Assembly (NCBI GenBank): GCA_002700305.1
Contig: PACZ01000029.1
Coordinates: 1 to 64,000, forward strand
DNA: 64,000 nt
Direction: 5' to 3'
From: Hyphomonas sp.
GTDB lineage: Bacteria; Pseudomonadota; Alphaproteobacteria; Caulobacterales; Hyphomonadaceae
How positions within the stretch are numbered: position 1 is the stretch's first letter; each line of letters opens with the position of its first letter. Of this stretch, positions 23,706 through 32,915 are shown one piece after another. The translations under genes were made by a program, and so were the position numbers. The notes below the pieces were generated by a model. The model worked only from the letters and a program-made list of their open reading frames with translations, made no database searches and was not told the origin of the DNA.

Positions 23706-24542
23706 TCAGCTACCCCCGAGGCCGGCAGTTGCCCGGCCATTCCGATAGATTGTGACACCATTGCCCGGAGAGTTTCCGCCTCTCAGGAGATCCGTCCGAG
23801 CGCCGCGCGAACCGGTATCACCAGCATCCGACCAGGGCCGGAGAGACAGCGAAAGCGTGCCGAGCCGCTGCGAATGGGCGATCAGTTCCGCTTCCGCCGG
23901 CGTCACTTCCAAGGTGGCCGTGTTACCGATCTGGGAGGCTGATTCGGAATCGCCCTGGTAAAAGACCTGGTCGATCGCCAGCACTCTGACATTTTTGAGG
24001 ATGGTTTCCGTTATCGGCCGATCGATTATGGCTTCCGCCATCGCAACCTGTGCCTGATAGGTCAGGATCACATCTACCCGGTCATCCGGCAGGATAAACC
24101 CGCCTGAGGCTGACTCGGTCGAAATCTCCACGGAAATGGCTCGCATGCCAGGCTTAAGGAGCGCCGCCATGAAGCCTGTCTCCCCTTTCATCACCAGTTT
24201 CTGCGGAAGAATGGGTTCTTCCGCATAGATCGGGATGCGAACCACGCTGCCGGACAACTCATTGATTGCGTCAGCGTCGTTCTCTTCGGTTTTGTAACCG
24301 GAAACGACGTTGTTTTCCGGCCAGGCTGCCCATTGAAAGTCATCTGGCGACAGAAGGTCCCCGACCAGAAGGTCGCGCTTGGCAACAAGGACATGCGTCT
24401 CGGACACTTCCCGTTCCCGCACGATGGGCTGTTCTGTCGCGGTCTGCGGCTGCATCAGCCCCCGCACAAGAAACGCTGCTGCGATCGCTGCAACAGCCGC
24501 GCCAATCAGGATAATAAGACGCATCGGAGACATGGAGTGCAA
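23706..24542 (-). CDS. cpaB: pilus assembly protein CpaB/RcpC
   Basis: The 278-residue protein has an N-terminal membrane anchor (LIILIGAAVAAIAAAFLVRG), a SAF domain (VLVAKRDLLVGDLLSPDDFQW) and the RcpC-like domain (AISVEISTESASGGFILPDDRVDVILT). CpaB/RcpC is a periplasmic factor that helps the secretin assemble or open. It is followed 2 nt later by cpaC and preceded by cpaA with a 90-nt gap. Confidence 0.91.
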   Translation of the reverse strand: MHSMSPMRLIILIGAAVAAIAAAFLVRGLMQPQTATEQPIVREREVSETHVLVAKRDLLVGDLLSPDDFQWAAWPENNVVSGYKTEENDADAINELSGSVVRIPIYAEEPILPQKLVMKGETGFMAALLKPGMRAISVEISTESASGGFILPDDRVDVILTYQAQVAMAEAIIDRPITETILKNVRVLAIDQVFYQGDSESASQIGNTATLEVTPAEAELIAHSQRLGTLSLSLRPWSDAGDTGSRGARTDLLRGGNSPGNGVTIYRNGRATAGLGGS

Positions 24543-24632
24543 CTCCCTTTAATTACGATACACGGGGAAACTCGCCTGCCGGCTTCTATCCCCATCCACG
24601 TGCCAGATTCCCACAGCACGCCTAAAGCAACG

Positions 24633-25148
24633 TTAACCGATTATCCCGGTCGCCCTTAAGGTTTCGGAAAGGATTGGAGAGCTCGCACTCGCCACAAAGG
24701 CGCCTGCGGCAATCGCCACACCGTAAGGGACCCCTGCTTTTTCTTCGAACGGCGCTCGGATCGGCCCCGGCACGACAGCGGCCGGAACCGTATTGCGAAC
24801 CAGGACGATGAGCAGCGCGCACGCGCCGCCGACAAGCGCCATCGTGAAAACAAATTCGAGTGAGGCGGAGGGACCGATCCAAAGCATGACTGCCGGGATC
24901 ATTTTCGCATCCCCTCCCCCGAATACACGGAACGCAAAGAGGCCGAAGCCAATGACAAACGCCGCCAGTCCAGCAAGGACGTGACCGAAAAGAATTTCAA
25001 TGGGCAGGCCGGAGAAGACAGCTGCCGGTACGAACAGAGCGGCAATCGTCAGGTTAAGCCAGTTGGGAATCGTCAGGCTGTTCACGTCGTGAAGCGCCGC
25101 GAAAAGACACAAGGCCAGAAACAGGCCGCCAAGGATGATCAGAATCAT
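24633..25148 (-). CDS. cpaA: Tad prepilin peptidase CpaA/TadV
   Basis: This 171-residue A24 aspartic prepilin peptidase lacks the methyltransferase domain, as is normal for the Tad system. Catalytic aspartates are in ALHDVNSLTIPNW and FGGGDAKM. It cleaves the Flp pilin and the TadE/F pseudopilins at the inner membrane. The start MILIILGGLFLALCLF at 25148 is chosen because it begins the first membrane helix; the longer frame to 25373 reads back through the flp terminator and into flp. Confidence 0.9.
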   Translation of the reverse strand: MILIILGGLFLALCLFAALHDVNSLTIPNWLNLTIAALFVPAAVFSGLPIEILFGHVLAGLAAFVIGFGLFAFRVFGGGDAKMIPAVMLWIGPSASLEFVFTMALVGGACALLIVLVRNTVPAAVVPGPIRAPFEEKAGVPYGVAIAAGAFVASASSPILSETLRATGIIG

Positions 25149-25239
25149 GTCCGCATTCCCCAAATCACAGGACTGCGCCGGACCCTGACCGGTAATTCCT
25201 AACGAATGCTGAGGACCCCTTCCAAAGGACCTGGCAAAG

Positions 25240-25270
25240 AAAAAGGCCGCCAGGTTTCCCTGACGGCCTC
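25240..25270 (-). terminator. strong intrinsic terminator after the Flp pilin gene
   Basis: The minus strand reads AGGCCG-T-CAGG, loop GAAA, CCTG-G-CGGCCT and then a T-run (TTTTTCTTT). It is a textbook hairpin placed 24 nt after the pilin stop. It would let flp be transcribed far above the downstream cpaA-tadC genes, which need less product. Confidence 0.85.
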
Positions 25271-25293
25271 TTCTTGGTACCTGAGAGGGCCTA

Positions 25294-25449
25294 TTAGGCC
25301 ATTTCAGCAGCAACCTTGTTGAAGGTCGCCGAAGCGTTGGAGCCAAGAGCGGTGACACCACCGATGATAGCAACAGCGATCAGAGCGGCGATCAGACCGT
25401 ACTCGATAGCTGTGGCACCCGACTCGTCTTTCAGAAAACGTGCAAACAT
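25294..25449 (-). CDS. pilA: Flp/Fap-type major pilin
   Basis: This 51-residue protein is a Tad pilin: MFARFLKDESGATAIEYGLI and then a hydrophobic helix AALIAVAIIGGVTALG. The prepilin peptidase site is after Gly11 (ESG-ATAIEYGLIAA), with the Glu-Tyr pair typical of Flp. It polymerises into the adhesive pilus. GGGAG is 6 nt before the ATG. A strong terminator follows, and a 292-bp A+T-rich region upstream separates it from the divergent pilus genes. Because it is so short it is easily missed by gene callers. Confidence 0.95.
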   Translation of the reverse strand: MFARFLKDESGATAIEYGLIAALIAVAIIGGVTALGSNASATFNKVAAEMA

Positions 25450-25741
25450 TGGAAACTCCCATCATGCATTTGTTAGCGCCCCGGTTCTCATTTGTGTGCC
25501 GGAACAGTTCGAACTCTACGCGATTATTGTTCACATCGAGTTGAGAGAAACAGAAATTCCATGAAGGGGTTACAGGGATTTGTTTACTACCTGAATCCGG
25601 ATGCGGACAGGTTTGGCCCCTGCGGCCATGCGTAGATTCCTTATATACATCGCGCGCGAAAATATCGAGCCTTTTCTCGGTTAGCACTCGTGAAACTTTC
25701 TTCAGACAAATTGCGTCAAATAATTTCTGGAGTGACCGGAC
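25450..25741. promoter_or_regulatory. divergent promoter region between flp pilin and the TadE/F arm
   Basis: This 292-bp gene-free stretch is visibly richer in A+T than its surroundings. It must hold the promoters of flp (minus) and of the 25742-27488 genes (plus). Two GANTC sites (25593-25597, 25635-25639), the recognition sequence of the CcrM cell-cycle methyltransferase in Caulobacterales, are present; no clear CtrA box (TTAA-N7-TTAA) was found. Confidence 0.5.
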
Positions 25742-26185
25742 ATGAGAAATTCCGCACGGATTTTTGCCTTTGGCGTGGCTGCCTGCCTGATGGTCCTGCC
25801 GGCAATCGCTGAACCGCTGACGGTCGAGGCCAATAAAACTGTCCCGCTCAAACTGAAGGGCACCGCTGCGAGCGTTGTCCTGGGTAACCGGAACATTGCC
25901 GACGTCGCTGTTCATGATGAGCACATGATCTTCATCACCGGCAAATCCTTCGGCACGACCAATCTGATGATTTTCGACCGTGCCGGAAACCAGCTCCTGA
26001 ACAAGGAAGTGGTTGTGACGGTCAACTCGTCCAATCTTGTGACGGTGAACCGCAGCGGAGCGAACTATACGTATGACTGCGCGCCTGCATGCCGGTCGGT
26101 CGTCAGCCCCGGTGATGACCCCCAGTACTTCAATGATCTGGTACAACAGCAGCGGGGCATGCAGGCGCTCACAGACGCAGACTGA
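25742..26185 (+). CDS. secreted protein with CpaC-type pilus N-terminal domain
   Basis: The 147-residue protein has a clear signal peptide (cleavage after AIA, about residue 23). Its domain parallels the start of the CpaC secretin: NKTVPLKLKGTAASVVLGNRN / IADVAVHDEHMIFITGKSFG / TTNLMIFDRAGNQLL. It would be periplasmic and could contact CpaC or cap the secretin. The tail has two cysteines (CAPAC) that may form a disulphide. It heads the plus-strand arm with the two TadE/F genes and is divergent from flp. Confidence 0.82.
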   Translation: MRNSARIFAFGVAACLMVLPAIAEPLTVEANKTVPLKLKGTAASVVLGNRNIADVAVHDEHMIFITGKSFGTTNLMIFDRAGNQLLNKEVVVTVNSSNLVTVNRSGANYTYDCAPACRSVVSPGDDPQYFNDLVQQQRGMQALTDAD

Positions 26186-26312
26186 CGCCCCCTACCGGGT
26201 TGGGTCAGAACTCATGACCTGAATTCGATCAAATTTACCCAATTCCGGAAACGGGCGGCAAACCCAAGTCTGATAGTCGTGAGGCTGAGCGACTCTGATA
26301 GAGGGGTTTGGG

Positions 26313-26873
26313 ATGCGATCGCCAACCGCAGGAATTTTGACATCCAGACTGCAGCGCAAGCTTGCAGAATGGGCCAACGAGAATCGCGGCCAGACTGCGG
26401 TGGAGTTTGCGCTGATCGCGGCGCCCTTCTTCTTCATTATTTTCGGCCTGATGGAAATCTGCCTGATCTTCATCATGTCGACCGTGCTGGAACACGCCGT
26501 CTCGGATTCCTCACGGGAGATCCGCACCGGCCAGGCGCAGGAAGCCGGATTTTCCCGGGTCGAGTTCCGCAACTCCGTCTGTGACAAGATGTTCGGCCTG
26601 ATGGGGTGCGATTCCAACCTCCATATCGATGTGAAACGCCTCAGCAATTTCGGGTCGGCCGAACTCGGTTCCCCGCTCGATGCCGACGGTAACTTCGATG
26701 ACAGCAGCTTCGACTTCCAGCCCGGCGGCTCCAACGACATCATTGCCGTCCGCGTCTTTTACGAATGGAGCCTGGTGACCCCGATCATGTCAGCACCACT
26801 GGCGAATATGGCCAATGGCAAACACATGATTCAGGCCAGCACCGTCTTCCGCAATGAGCCGTTCGGAGACTGA
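26313..26873 (+). CDS. tadE: TadE-family pseudopilin
   Basis: The 186-residue protein has a cytoplasmic basic head, a prepilin-like site and a hydrophobic helix ENRGQTAVEFALIAAPFFFI, with the Gly and the conserved Glu at the usual TadE positions, followed by a periplasmic domain. TadE/F are processed by CpaA and act as minor pilins needed for pilus biogenesis. It is 3 nt upstream of the next TadE/F gene and 127 nt after the secreted CpaC-N protein. Confidence 0.88.
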   Translation: MRSPTAGILTSRLQRKLAEWANENRGQTAVEFALIAAPFFFIIFGLMEICLIFIMSTVLEHAVSDSSREIRTGQAQEAGFSRVEFRNSVCDKMFGLMGCDSNLHIDVKRLSNFGSAELGSPLDADGNFDDSSFDFQPGGSNDIIAVRVFYEWSLVTPIMSAPLANMANGKHMIQASTVFRNEPFGD

Positions 26874-26876
26874 TCC

Positions 26877-27488
26877 ATGCCCAGACAAAATCTTCTCTCC
26901 CGCCTCAATCCCCGTCTCAAATGGCGCGGCATCCGCGGCTTGCGGTACAACGAGCAAGGCATTTCCGCTGTTGAATTTGCCCTGATCGCACCGCTTCTGA
27001 TCATTCTTTATCTCGGTGCCATCGAACTCAGCCTGCTGATGGAAGTAGACCGCCGGGTCACCCAGACCAGCGCCAGCCTGGGCGACCTCACCGCGCGTCT
27101 GTCCACAGTGACGGATTCGGACATGGCGGAAATGTTCGCGGCGGCCAAAGTCCTTATGTATCCTTACGAAGCCGACTCGGCTGAGATGCGCATCACCAGC
27201 ATTGTCGACACCGGTGACGGCAATCCCAAAGTGGCCTGGTCGGATGCCCACAACATGACGCCGTACAGCAAAGGCACGACGGTGACGCTGCCAGACGGCA
27301 TCATGCCCTCCCCCGGCTCCATCATCATGGCTGAAGTCAGCTATGAGTATCAGAGCGAGTTCGGCTACATCGTTTCGACGTCGAAAACGATCAGTGATAA
27401 ATTCTACCTGCGGCCCCGGCGCGTGTCCGAAATTGCACGTGTGTCGACGGCAGGCTCAGGTTCCAACCCCTTCGGCCCCACCAGCTGA
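26877..27488 (+). CDS. tadF: second TadE/TadF-family pseudopilin
   Basis: The 203-residue protein has the same layout as its neighbour: a basic head, NEQGISAVEFALIAPLLIIL (prepilin-like site plus helix with Glu), then a periplasmic domain rich in polar residues. Which of the pair is the true TadF cannot be decided from sequence alone. It begins 3 nt after tadE and is followed by a good terminator. Confidence 0.85.
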   Translation: MPRQNLLSRLNPRLKWRGIRGLRYNEQGISAVEFALIAPLLIILYLGAIELSLLMEVDRRVTQTSASLGDLTARLSTVTDSDMAEMFAAAKVLMYPYEADSAEMRITSIVDTGDGNPKVAWSDAHNMTPYSKGTTVTLPDGIMPSPGSIIMAEVSYEYQSEFGYIVSTSKTISDKFYLRPRRVSEIARVSTAGSGSNPFGPTS

Positions 27489-27517
27489 TCCTACTCCTCT
27501 CCCAGGAGCATTTACCG

Positions 27518-27550
27518 GAAGGCCGGCCTCTCAGGAGGCTGGCCTTCTTT
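27518..27550 (+). terminator. intrinsic terminator of the TadE/F operon
   Basis: GAAGGCCGGCCTC (27518-27530) pairs with GAGGCTGGCCTTC (27535-27547) around TCAG with a single G-U wobble, followed by TTT. It lies 30 nt after the tadF stop, in the 70-bp gap to the convergent MFS gene, and could serve both strands. Confidence 0.75.
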
Positions 27551-27558
27551 GCATTCAG

Positions 27559-29052
27559 CTACGAATCAAAGCCGCGCTTCGGCGCGTGAACTTTCCAGAG
27601 AATGATCAATCCGGCCAGGAACATGAAACCGATGCCACCCATCCCGATCCGCTGATTACCCGTCAGCCATGTGAGCAGGCTGACAATACCAGGGCCCATC
27701 CAGACGGTCACCGTGCCGGCAATGGCATACAGGCCAAAGAATTCCCCGATCCGTTCGCGCGGCGCGATGTGCACCAGCATGTACCGGCTGGACGAAATCG
27801 ACGCGACCACAGCGATCGCGACCGGGATCACGAACAGGAAGTAGGTGATATCGGATAGGGTGCTGAAGAAGGGGCTGTCCCAGATCGGGGTATTGGCAGG
27901 CATCAGGCCGAAGAACAGCGCGTCAGGCGTAATCGAAAGCTGCGCAAGCAGCAGGATCACGAGCGCCGAAATCTCCCAGACCAGTGCAAGCTTCGGCCCG
28001 AGCAGGCGGTCCAGAAAGCCGCCCACAAAACCGCCGACCGCCCCGAACAGGACGCCCGTGATGCCGAAGAACAGGATCTCCACCCCGCTCCACCCCAGGA
28101 AGGTTCCGGCATAGACGGCCCCGAGTGTCAGGAGCGCAGACATCGCATCGGCGTAAATCGTGCGCGCGACGAGAAAGCGCATTGTTTGCGGGTGATCCTT
28201 GAAGAGCCCCTTCAGGTAACCCAGCAGCACTTTCGCACGCTGGAACGGGCTCTGCGCCCTGCCTGAATGACGGTCTTCACCGCGGAAGACGTCGGCCGCA
28301 GCCTGTTTCCACGTCATGCTGCGGCCGCCCTTGATGCCATCCGGCATGAAGAGGAAGAACGGAATCAGCAGCACGGCCATCCAGACGGCAACAAATGGCC
28401 CGGCGAACCGCTCGGGCGCGAACGTCTCCCGGTCCAGCTGGATCACCTGCTTGGCCGGCGCAAAAGGCAGCCCCGTTCCGGGGAGCAGCAGGCCGAACAG
28501 GAAGAAGATAAGTATCCCGACACTCAGAATGTTGCCCATCGAAAGGCCGAGACCGGATATATAGGGCAAGGCACTTGGCCGGCCGGCATTCGGCAGCATC
28601 GCGTTGTGCAGCACTTCGGAATAGCCATAGCAGCAATAAGCCACCGCCAGGACCGCCATGGTTGGCCACATGGTCAATGGCCCGTCCGGGCGGGCCCACC
28701 ACAAGCTGAATGAACAAATGAACATGAGCGTCATGAAGAAGGCAATTGGAGGCTTCCGCCGACCGGCCTTGTCGGCAATGACCCCCAGGAACGGCGCCGT
28801 CAGCGCAGTCGCAATGCCTGCAAGTGTCACCGTCAGGCCGGACAGGCTGAGGCCATGCTCCCCGCCTCCGGCCAATTCTTTCGCGAAATAAGGGGCAAAA
28901 ACATAAATGACGATCAGGTTATAGTATGGATTGCGTGCCCCCTCGAAGACTGCCCAGGCCAATCCCTTGATCCCCAACGGTCCGCCGTCAGCGCGCTCCG
29001 TTTCGGATTCGGGGACGGCAGGCGCTGGTCCAACAACCTGCGTATCGCTCAT
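27559..29052 (-). CDS. MFS transporter (UMF1/Atg22-like)
   Basis: The 497-residue protein has about twelve membrane helices and a large central loop (residues about 255-300). The motif GVIADKAGRRKPP between helices 2 and 3 is the MFS A-motif. The layout, and WAVFEGARNPYYNLIVIYVFAPYF at the start, resemble the UMF1 branch. The substrate is unknown. It lies 108 nt after murC on the same strand, where murB would normally be in a dcw cluster, and is convergent with the TadE/F arm. Confidence 0.8.
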   Translation of the reverse strand: MSDTQVVGPAPAVPESETERADGGPLGIKGLAWAVFEGARNPYYNLIVIYVFAPYFAKELAGGGEHGLSLSGLTVTLAGIATALTAPFLGVIADKAGRRKPPIAFFMTLMFICSFSLWWARPDGPLTMWPTMAVLAVAYCCYGYSEVLHNAMLPNAGRPSALPYISGLGLSMGNILSVGILIFFLFGLLLPGTGLPFAPAKQVIQLDRETFAPERFAGPFVAVWMAVLLIPFFLFMPDGIKGGRSMTWKQAAADVFRGEDRHSGRAQSPFQRAKVLLGYLKGLFKDHPQTMRFLVARTIYADAMSALLTLGAVYAGTFLGWSGVEILFFGITGVLFGAVGGFVGGFLDRLLGPKLALVWEISALVILLLAQLSITPDALFFGLMPANTPIWDSPFFSTLSDITYFLFVIPVAIAVVASISSSRYMLVHIAPRERIGEFFGLYAIAGTVTVWMGPGIVSLLTWLTGNQRIGMGGIGFMFLAGLIILWKVHAPKRGFDS

Positions 29053-29160
29053 ACTGCTCTCACTCCCATAGCCTTACCCGCCTCTTACCGGGCGCATTCG
29101 CGCAACCTGCGACATTGAAGGACAAAGGGGAAGAGTCCGGTAGCGGCACCTGCCGCGAGG

Positions 29161-30591
29161 TCAGCCTGCTGTCTCGAGCTTCGAAACCAGGTCTCCGGCA
29201 TAGCGGGTGATGTCTCCTGCGCCGAGGCAGACGACCATGGCTCCCGGCTGCGCATGCGCCCGGATGACCTCCGGCAGGCTGTCGAGGGAGCTTAGCCGCG
29301 AGACGGCGCGATGCCCGTGCCGACGGATGGAGGCGACAAGTGCATCCGCATCATATCCCTCAATGGGGCTCTCCCCTGCCTCATAGACGGGCGCGACCAG
29401 CACTTCGTCGGCCTGATCAAAACAGCGGGAGAATTCCTCGAACAGGTCCCGCAGCCGCGTGTAGCGATGCGGCTGGCAGACGGCGATGATTTGCCCCTGT
29501 CCCTGCATGGCGCGAGCGGCTTTGAGCACCGCGGTGATTTCCACCGGGTGATGGCCATAGTCATCAATGATCCGGACCGGCGCCTTGCCTGCCTCCGGGG
29601 CCCACTCCCCGACAGCGGTGAAGCGCCGCTTCACACCGCCAAAACTGATCAGGGCGTTCCGGATCTGCTCGTCCGTCGCACCCAGTTCCAGCGCCACGGC
29701 AATAGCCGCCAGGGCATTCTGGACATTGTGTTCCCCCGCCATCGGCAGGGTAAGCCCCTCGATCAGGCGCGGCATGGCTGATCCCGGCCGGCGCAGGGCG
29801 ACGTCGAAATGCGCCCCGGCAAGGTCTGTCTGCAGGTTGATGGCGCGAATGTCGGCCTGACGGTTGAAGCCGTAGGTGATACGCCGGCGGTCGGTGACAC
29901 GCGCAGCCAGCGCCTGCACTTCCGGGTGATCGGTACACAGAACGGCAAAGCCATAGAAAGGCAGGTTCTCGACGAAGATGTCGAAGGCTTCGCGCAGTTT
30001 CTCCATGGAGCCGTAATGGTCCATATGTTCCGGGTCGATATTGGTGACGATGGCGCAGGTCGGGTGGAGCTTGGCAAACGTGCCGTCGCTCTCGTCGCTT
30101 TCCACGACCATCCAGTCGCTTTCGCCCGCCTTGTAGTTCGAGCCATAGGCATGGATGATGCCGCCATTGATGACGGTCGGATCGATCCCCGACCCGTCCA
30201 GCAGGGCCGCGACCATGGACGTCGTCGTCGTCTTGCCATGGGTGCCTGCCACGCAGACCGTGTATTTGAGACGTGTGATCTCGGCCAGCATGTTCGCGCG
30301 GCGCACAACCGGGATGCCGGCAGCGCGTGCGGCGGCGACTTCCGGATTATCCCCCTTGATGGCGGAGGAGATGATCACCGTTCCGGCGCCTTTGACGTTC
30401 TCGGCCTTGTGCCCGATGAACACTTTTGCCCCGCGCTGGCGCAGGCGCTCGATATTGTCGGAGTCCTTGATGTCGGAGCCCTGCACATCATAACCCATCG
30501 TGATCATCACATCGGCAATACCGGACATGCCGATGCCGCCAATCCCGACAATATGGGCCGGGCCAAGATCAAAAGGTGTGGGGGAAGCCAT
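29161..30591 (-). CDS. murC: UDP-N-acetylmuramate-L-alanine ligase
   Basis: The 476-residue Mur ligase has N-domain [20 protein letters not shown] loop [19 protein letters not shown], and central and C-terminal Mur domains ([15 protein letters not shown]). It adds L-Ala to UDP-MurNAc in the cytoplasm. ATG at 30591 ([16 protein letters not shown]) is chosen, with GGAG about 10 nt upstream; an ATG at 30624 is a possible alternative. It is the last gene of the cluster here, 64 nt after murG. Confidence 0.95.
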   Translation of the reverse strand: MASPTPFDLGPAHIVGIGGIGMSGIADVMITMGYDVQGSDIKDSDNIERLRQRGAKVFIGHKAENVKGAGTVIISSAIKGDNPEVAAARAAGIPVVRRANMLAEITRLKYTVCVAGTHGKTTTTSMVAALLDGSGIDPTVINGGIIHAYGSNYKAGESDWMVVESDESDGTFAKLHPTCAIVTNIDPEHMDHYGSMEKLREAFDIFVENLPFYGFAVLCTDHPEVQALAARVTDRRRITYGFNRQADIRAINLQTDLAGAHFDVALRRPGSAMPRLIEGLTLPMAGEHNVQNALAAIAVALELGATDEQIRNALISFGGVKRRFTAVGEWAPEAGKAPVRIIDDYGHHPVEITAVLKAARAMQGQGQIIAVCQPHRYTRLRDLFEEFSRCFDQADEVLVAPVYEAGESPIEGYDADALVASIRRHGHRAVSRLSSLDSLPEVIRAHAQPGAMVVCLGAGDITRYAGDLVSKLETAG

Positions 30592-30655
30592 GGTCTGAGG
30601 TCTCCGGAGTCTGGTCTGTGTCATGCTGCGCCAAGTCGGGGGGCTGGTCGAGACC

Positions 30656-31768
30656 TCAGTGCAGAGCGACGGCTTCAGCGAGGTCGGCAAGATCGCCTGC
30701 TGCGTTCACCTTGGCTGAGTTCTTCGCCGCTTCGGCGCGTTGTTTCAGTTCATCCGCATTGGACAGACGTGCGGCGATCAACTCGCCCAGCAGTGCGGGA
30801 TAAAGGTTTGCCTCAAGGATCATGTCGGCCGCGCCCACATCGGTCAGCGCCTCGGCATTGGCCGCCTGGTGGTCGTCCATGGCAATGGCCAGCGGGATGA
30901 GAATGGATGGCCGGCCAACGGCGGCGAGCTCGCTCACCGTCCCGGCCCCACTGCGCGCAATGACGAGATGCGCGGCGCCAAGCTTCTCCGGCATGTCGGA
31001 GAAGAAAGGTGCGAGCTCCGCCTCGACCATGACCTTGTCGTAGATGTCTTTCACCTTGTCCAGCTGCTCTGCCCGCACCTGCTGGATCACTTTCAGGCGA
31101 GCCCGCAATGGTGCCGGGATGTGGTTGGCGATGGCCAGCGGAACACTCTCGCCGATGATCTGGGAGCCCTGGCTGCCGCCGGTGACGAGAAGGGTCAGCT
31201 TGCCGTCCGTAGGCGGATACGGCTGGTCCCGCACGGCCAGGATCGGCGCGCGGACCGGATTGCCGACGGCCTTGTGCGGCTTGCCTTTCGGCAGACGGTC
31301 CAGCCGGTCGAAGCCGCTGGCGATCACACTGGCATTCGGCGCCATGTTGCGGTTCACCCGGCCAAGGACGGAATTCTGTTCATGGATCAGGATCGGTACT
31401 TTGCGCGCCTTCGCTGCGGCAAGCGCCGGAAAGGCCGGATACCCGCCAAAGCCCGCGACCAGCGCTGGCTGTTTCTCCTTCATGATCCGCTTGGCCATCC
31501 TGATACCGGCCTGGATTTTCAGGAAAGCGCCCGGAAGCGTCCACGGCTTGCGGAAATTCGGGGAGGCGGCGAACACTTCCTCTTTCCATTCCGCCGGAAA
31601 ATCGCTGGCATAGTGAAGGCCGCGGCTGTCCGAGATCAGGCCGACACGCCAGCCGCGCTTGCGCATTTCATCGGCAAAGGCCCGCGCCGGGAACATGTGC
31701 CCGCCGGTGCCGCCCGCTGCGATGATGACCAGTTTTCCGCCGGGTTTTTCTTTCGTCTCGTTAGCCAT
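30656..31768 (-). CDS. murG: lipid II synthase (UDP-GlcNAc transferase MurG)
   Basis: The 370-residue GT28 enzyme has the N-domain G-loop [27 protein letters not shown] and the C-domain donor site [21 protein letters not shown]. It adds GlcNAc to lipid I at the inner face of the membrane, making lipid II. The ATG at 31768 ([12 protein letters not shown]) overlaps the ftsW end by 8 nt; the upstream open frame lies inside ftsW. Confidence 0.95.
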   Translation of the reverse strand: MANETKEKPGGKLVIIAAGGTGGHMFPARAFADEMRKRGWRVGLISDSRGLHYASDFPAEWKEEVFAASPNFRKPWTLPGAFLKIQAGIRMAKRIMKEKQPALVAGFGGYPAFPALAAAKARKVPILIHEQNSVLGRVNRNMAPNASVIASGFDRLDRLPKGKPHKAVGNPVRAPILAVRDQPYPPTDGKLTLLVTGGSQGSQIIGESVPLAIANHIPAPLRARLKVIQQVRAEQLDKVKDIYDKVMVEAELAPFFSDMPEKLGAAHLVIARSGAGTVSELAAVGRPSILIPLAIAMDDHQAANAEALTDVGAADMILEANLYPALLGELIAARLSNADELKQRAEAAKNSAKVNAAGDLADLAEAVALH

Positions 31769-32915
31769 ACCGGCCCCTTGTGCGCGTACCTTGTCCGCGC
31801 ACAAGTGCCAGCGCAAGGCCCAGAGTCAATGCCGTGCCGAGCATGGACGAGCCACCATAGGAGACAAATGGCAGTGTCATCCCTTTCGGCGGGATCAGGG
31901 CCAGATTTACCGCCAGGTTTATGGCAGCCTGAAGACCGAAAAGCGTGAAAAGTCCGGCACTTGCTGCACGGGCATAGCCATCCTCCACCCGGGCCGAGGC
32001 CCGGAAGCCGCGCAGGATCATCAGCGCGAAGGCCGCCAGCAGAACGATCGCGGCGACGAGGCCGAACTCCTCCGCCATGACGGCGAAGATAAAATCAGTA
32101 TGCGCATCAGGCAGGTGCGCCTTGACCAGCCCCTCCCCCGGGCCGACGCCAAACAGGCCACCGCGGCCGATCGCTTCGGCCGCGCGGTCGATCTGTGAAT
32201 GGTCGCCATGCTGGACATTGGCAAAGCCCCGCAGCCGGTCTCGCACGTGTGGCAGGAGGGCATAGAGCAGGCCGCCGAGCGCAACACCGCCCCCGGCAAA
32301 GGCCGCCCCCCAACGCCAGGGCAGGCCGCTGACGAAGAAAGTGACGATAAAGGCCGCCGTCAGCAGGAAGGACTGGCCAACATCCGGCTGCAGCAGGAAC
32401 AGGCCCACCGTGACTGCGAAAAAGATAAACGCGACGACTTCCCATATCCGGTTCGGATAAAGTTCGCGCTGTGCCAGCAGCCAGCCGGACATCACGATCA
32501 GAGCGGGCTTGGCCACTTCGGACGGCTGCAGCGAAAAGCCTGCGATCCGGATCCAGCGATGCGCGCCTTTCGCCTCATGTCCGCCACCGACGAGGATGTA
32601 GACCATCAACCCGATACAACCCAGCAGCAGCACCGCCGCGAAGCGCCGCGCCCAGGCCCGGTCCAGCATGCTGGTGCCGAGCAGCAGGACGACGCCAGCC
32701 GCTGCGAACATCGATTGCCGCATCGGGAAAAAATAGGGATTGTCGTAGCCGATGCGCGCCGCTGCACTCGGGCCAGCCGCCAGCGACATCAGAAGGCCGA
32801 TCGCCATCAGGAAGAACGCCCCCGCCAGGAGGCCCCAATCGACTGTGCGCCGCCACTCCATGAACCAGGACGTATCCGACCGGGCAAGAAATGGCGCTGT
32901 GGCTGTATAGCTCAA
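31761..32915 (-). CDS. ftsW: SEDS peptidoglycan polymerase FtsW
   Basis: The 384-residue, ten-helix SEDS protein carries the signature [20 protein letters not shown] and then [12 protein letters not shown], together with the C-terminal [16 protein letters not shown]. It is the septal glycan polymerase that works with FtsI. It overlaps murD by 4 nt at the start and murG by 8 nt at the end. Confidence 0.95.
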   Translation of the reverse strand: MSYTATAPFLARSDTSWFMEWRRTVDWGLLAGAFFLMAIGLLMSLAAGPSAAARIGYDNPYFFPMRQSMFAAAGVVLLLGTSMLDRAWARRFAAVLLLGCIGLMVYILVGGGHEAKGAHRWIRIAGFSLQPSEVAKPALIVMSGWLLAQRELYPNRIWEVVAFIFFAVTVGLFLLQPDVGQSFLLTAAFIVTFFVSGLPWRWGAAFAGGGVALGGLLYALLPHVRDRLRGFANVQHGDHSQIDRAAEAIGRGGLFGVGPGEGLVKAHLPDAHTDFIFAVMAEEFGLVAAIVLLAAFALMILRGFRASARVEDGYARAASAGLFTLFGLQAAINLAVNLALIPPKGMTLPFVSYGGSSMLGTALTLGLALALVRGQGTRTRGRYG

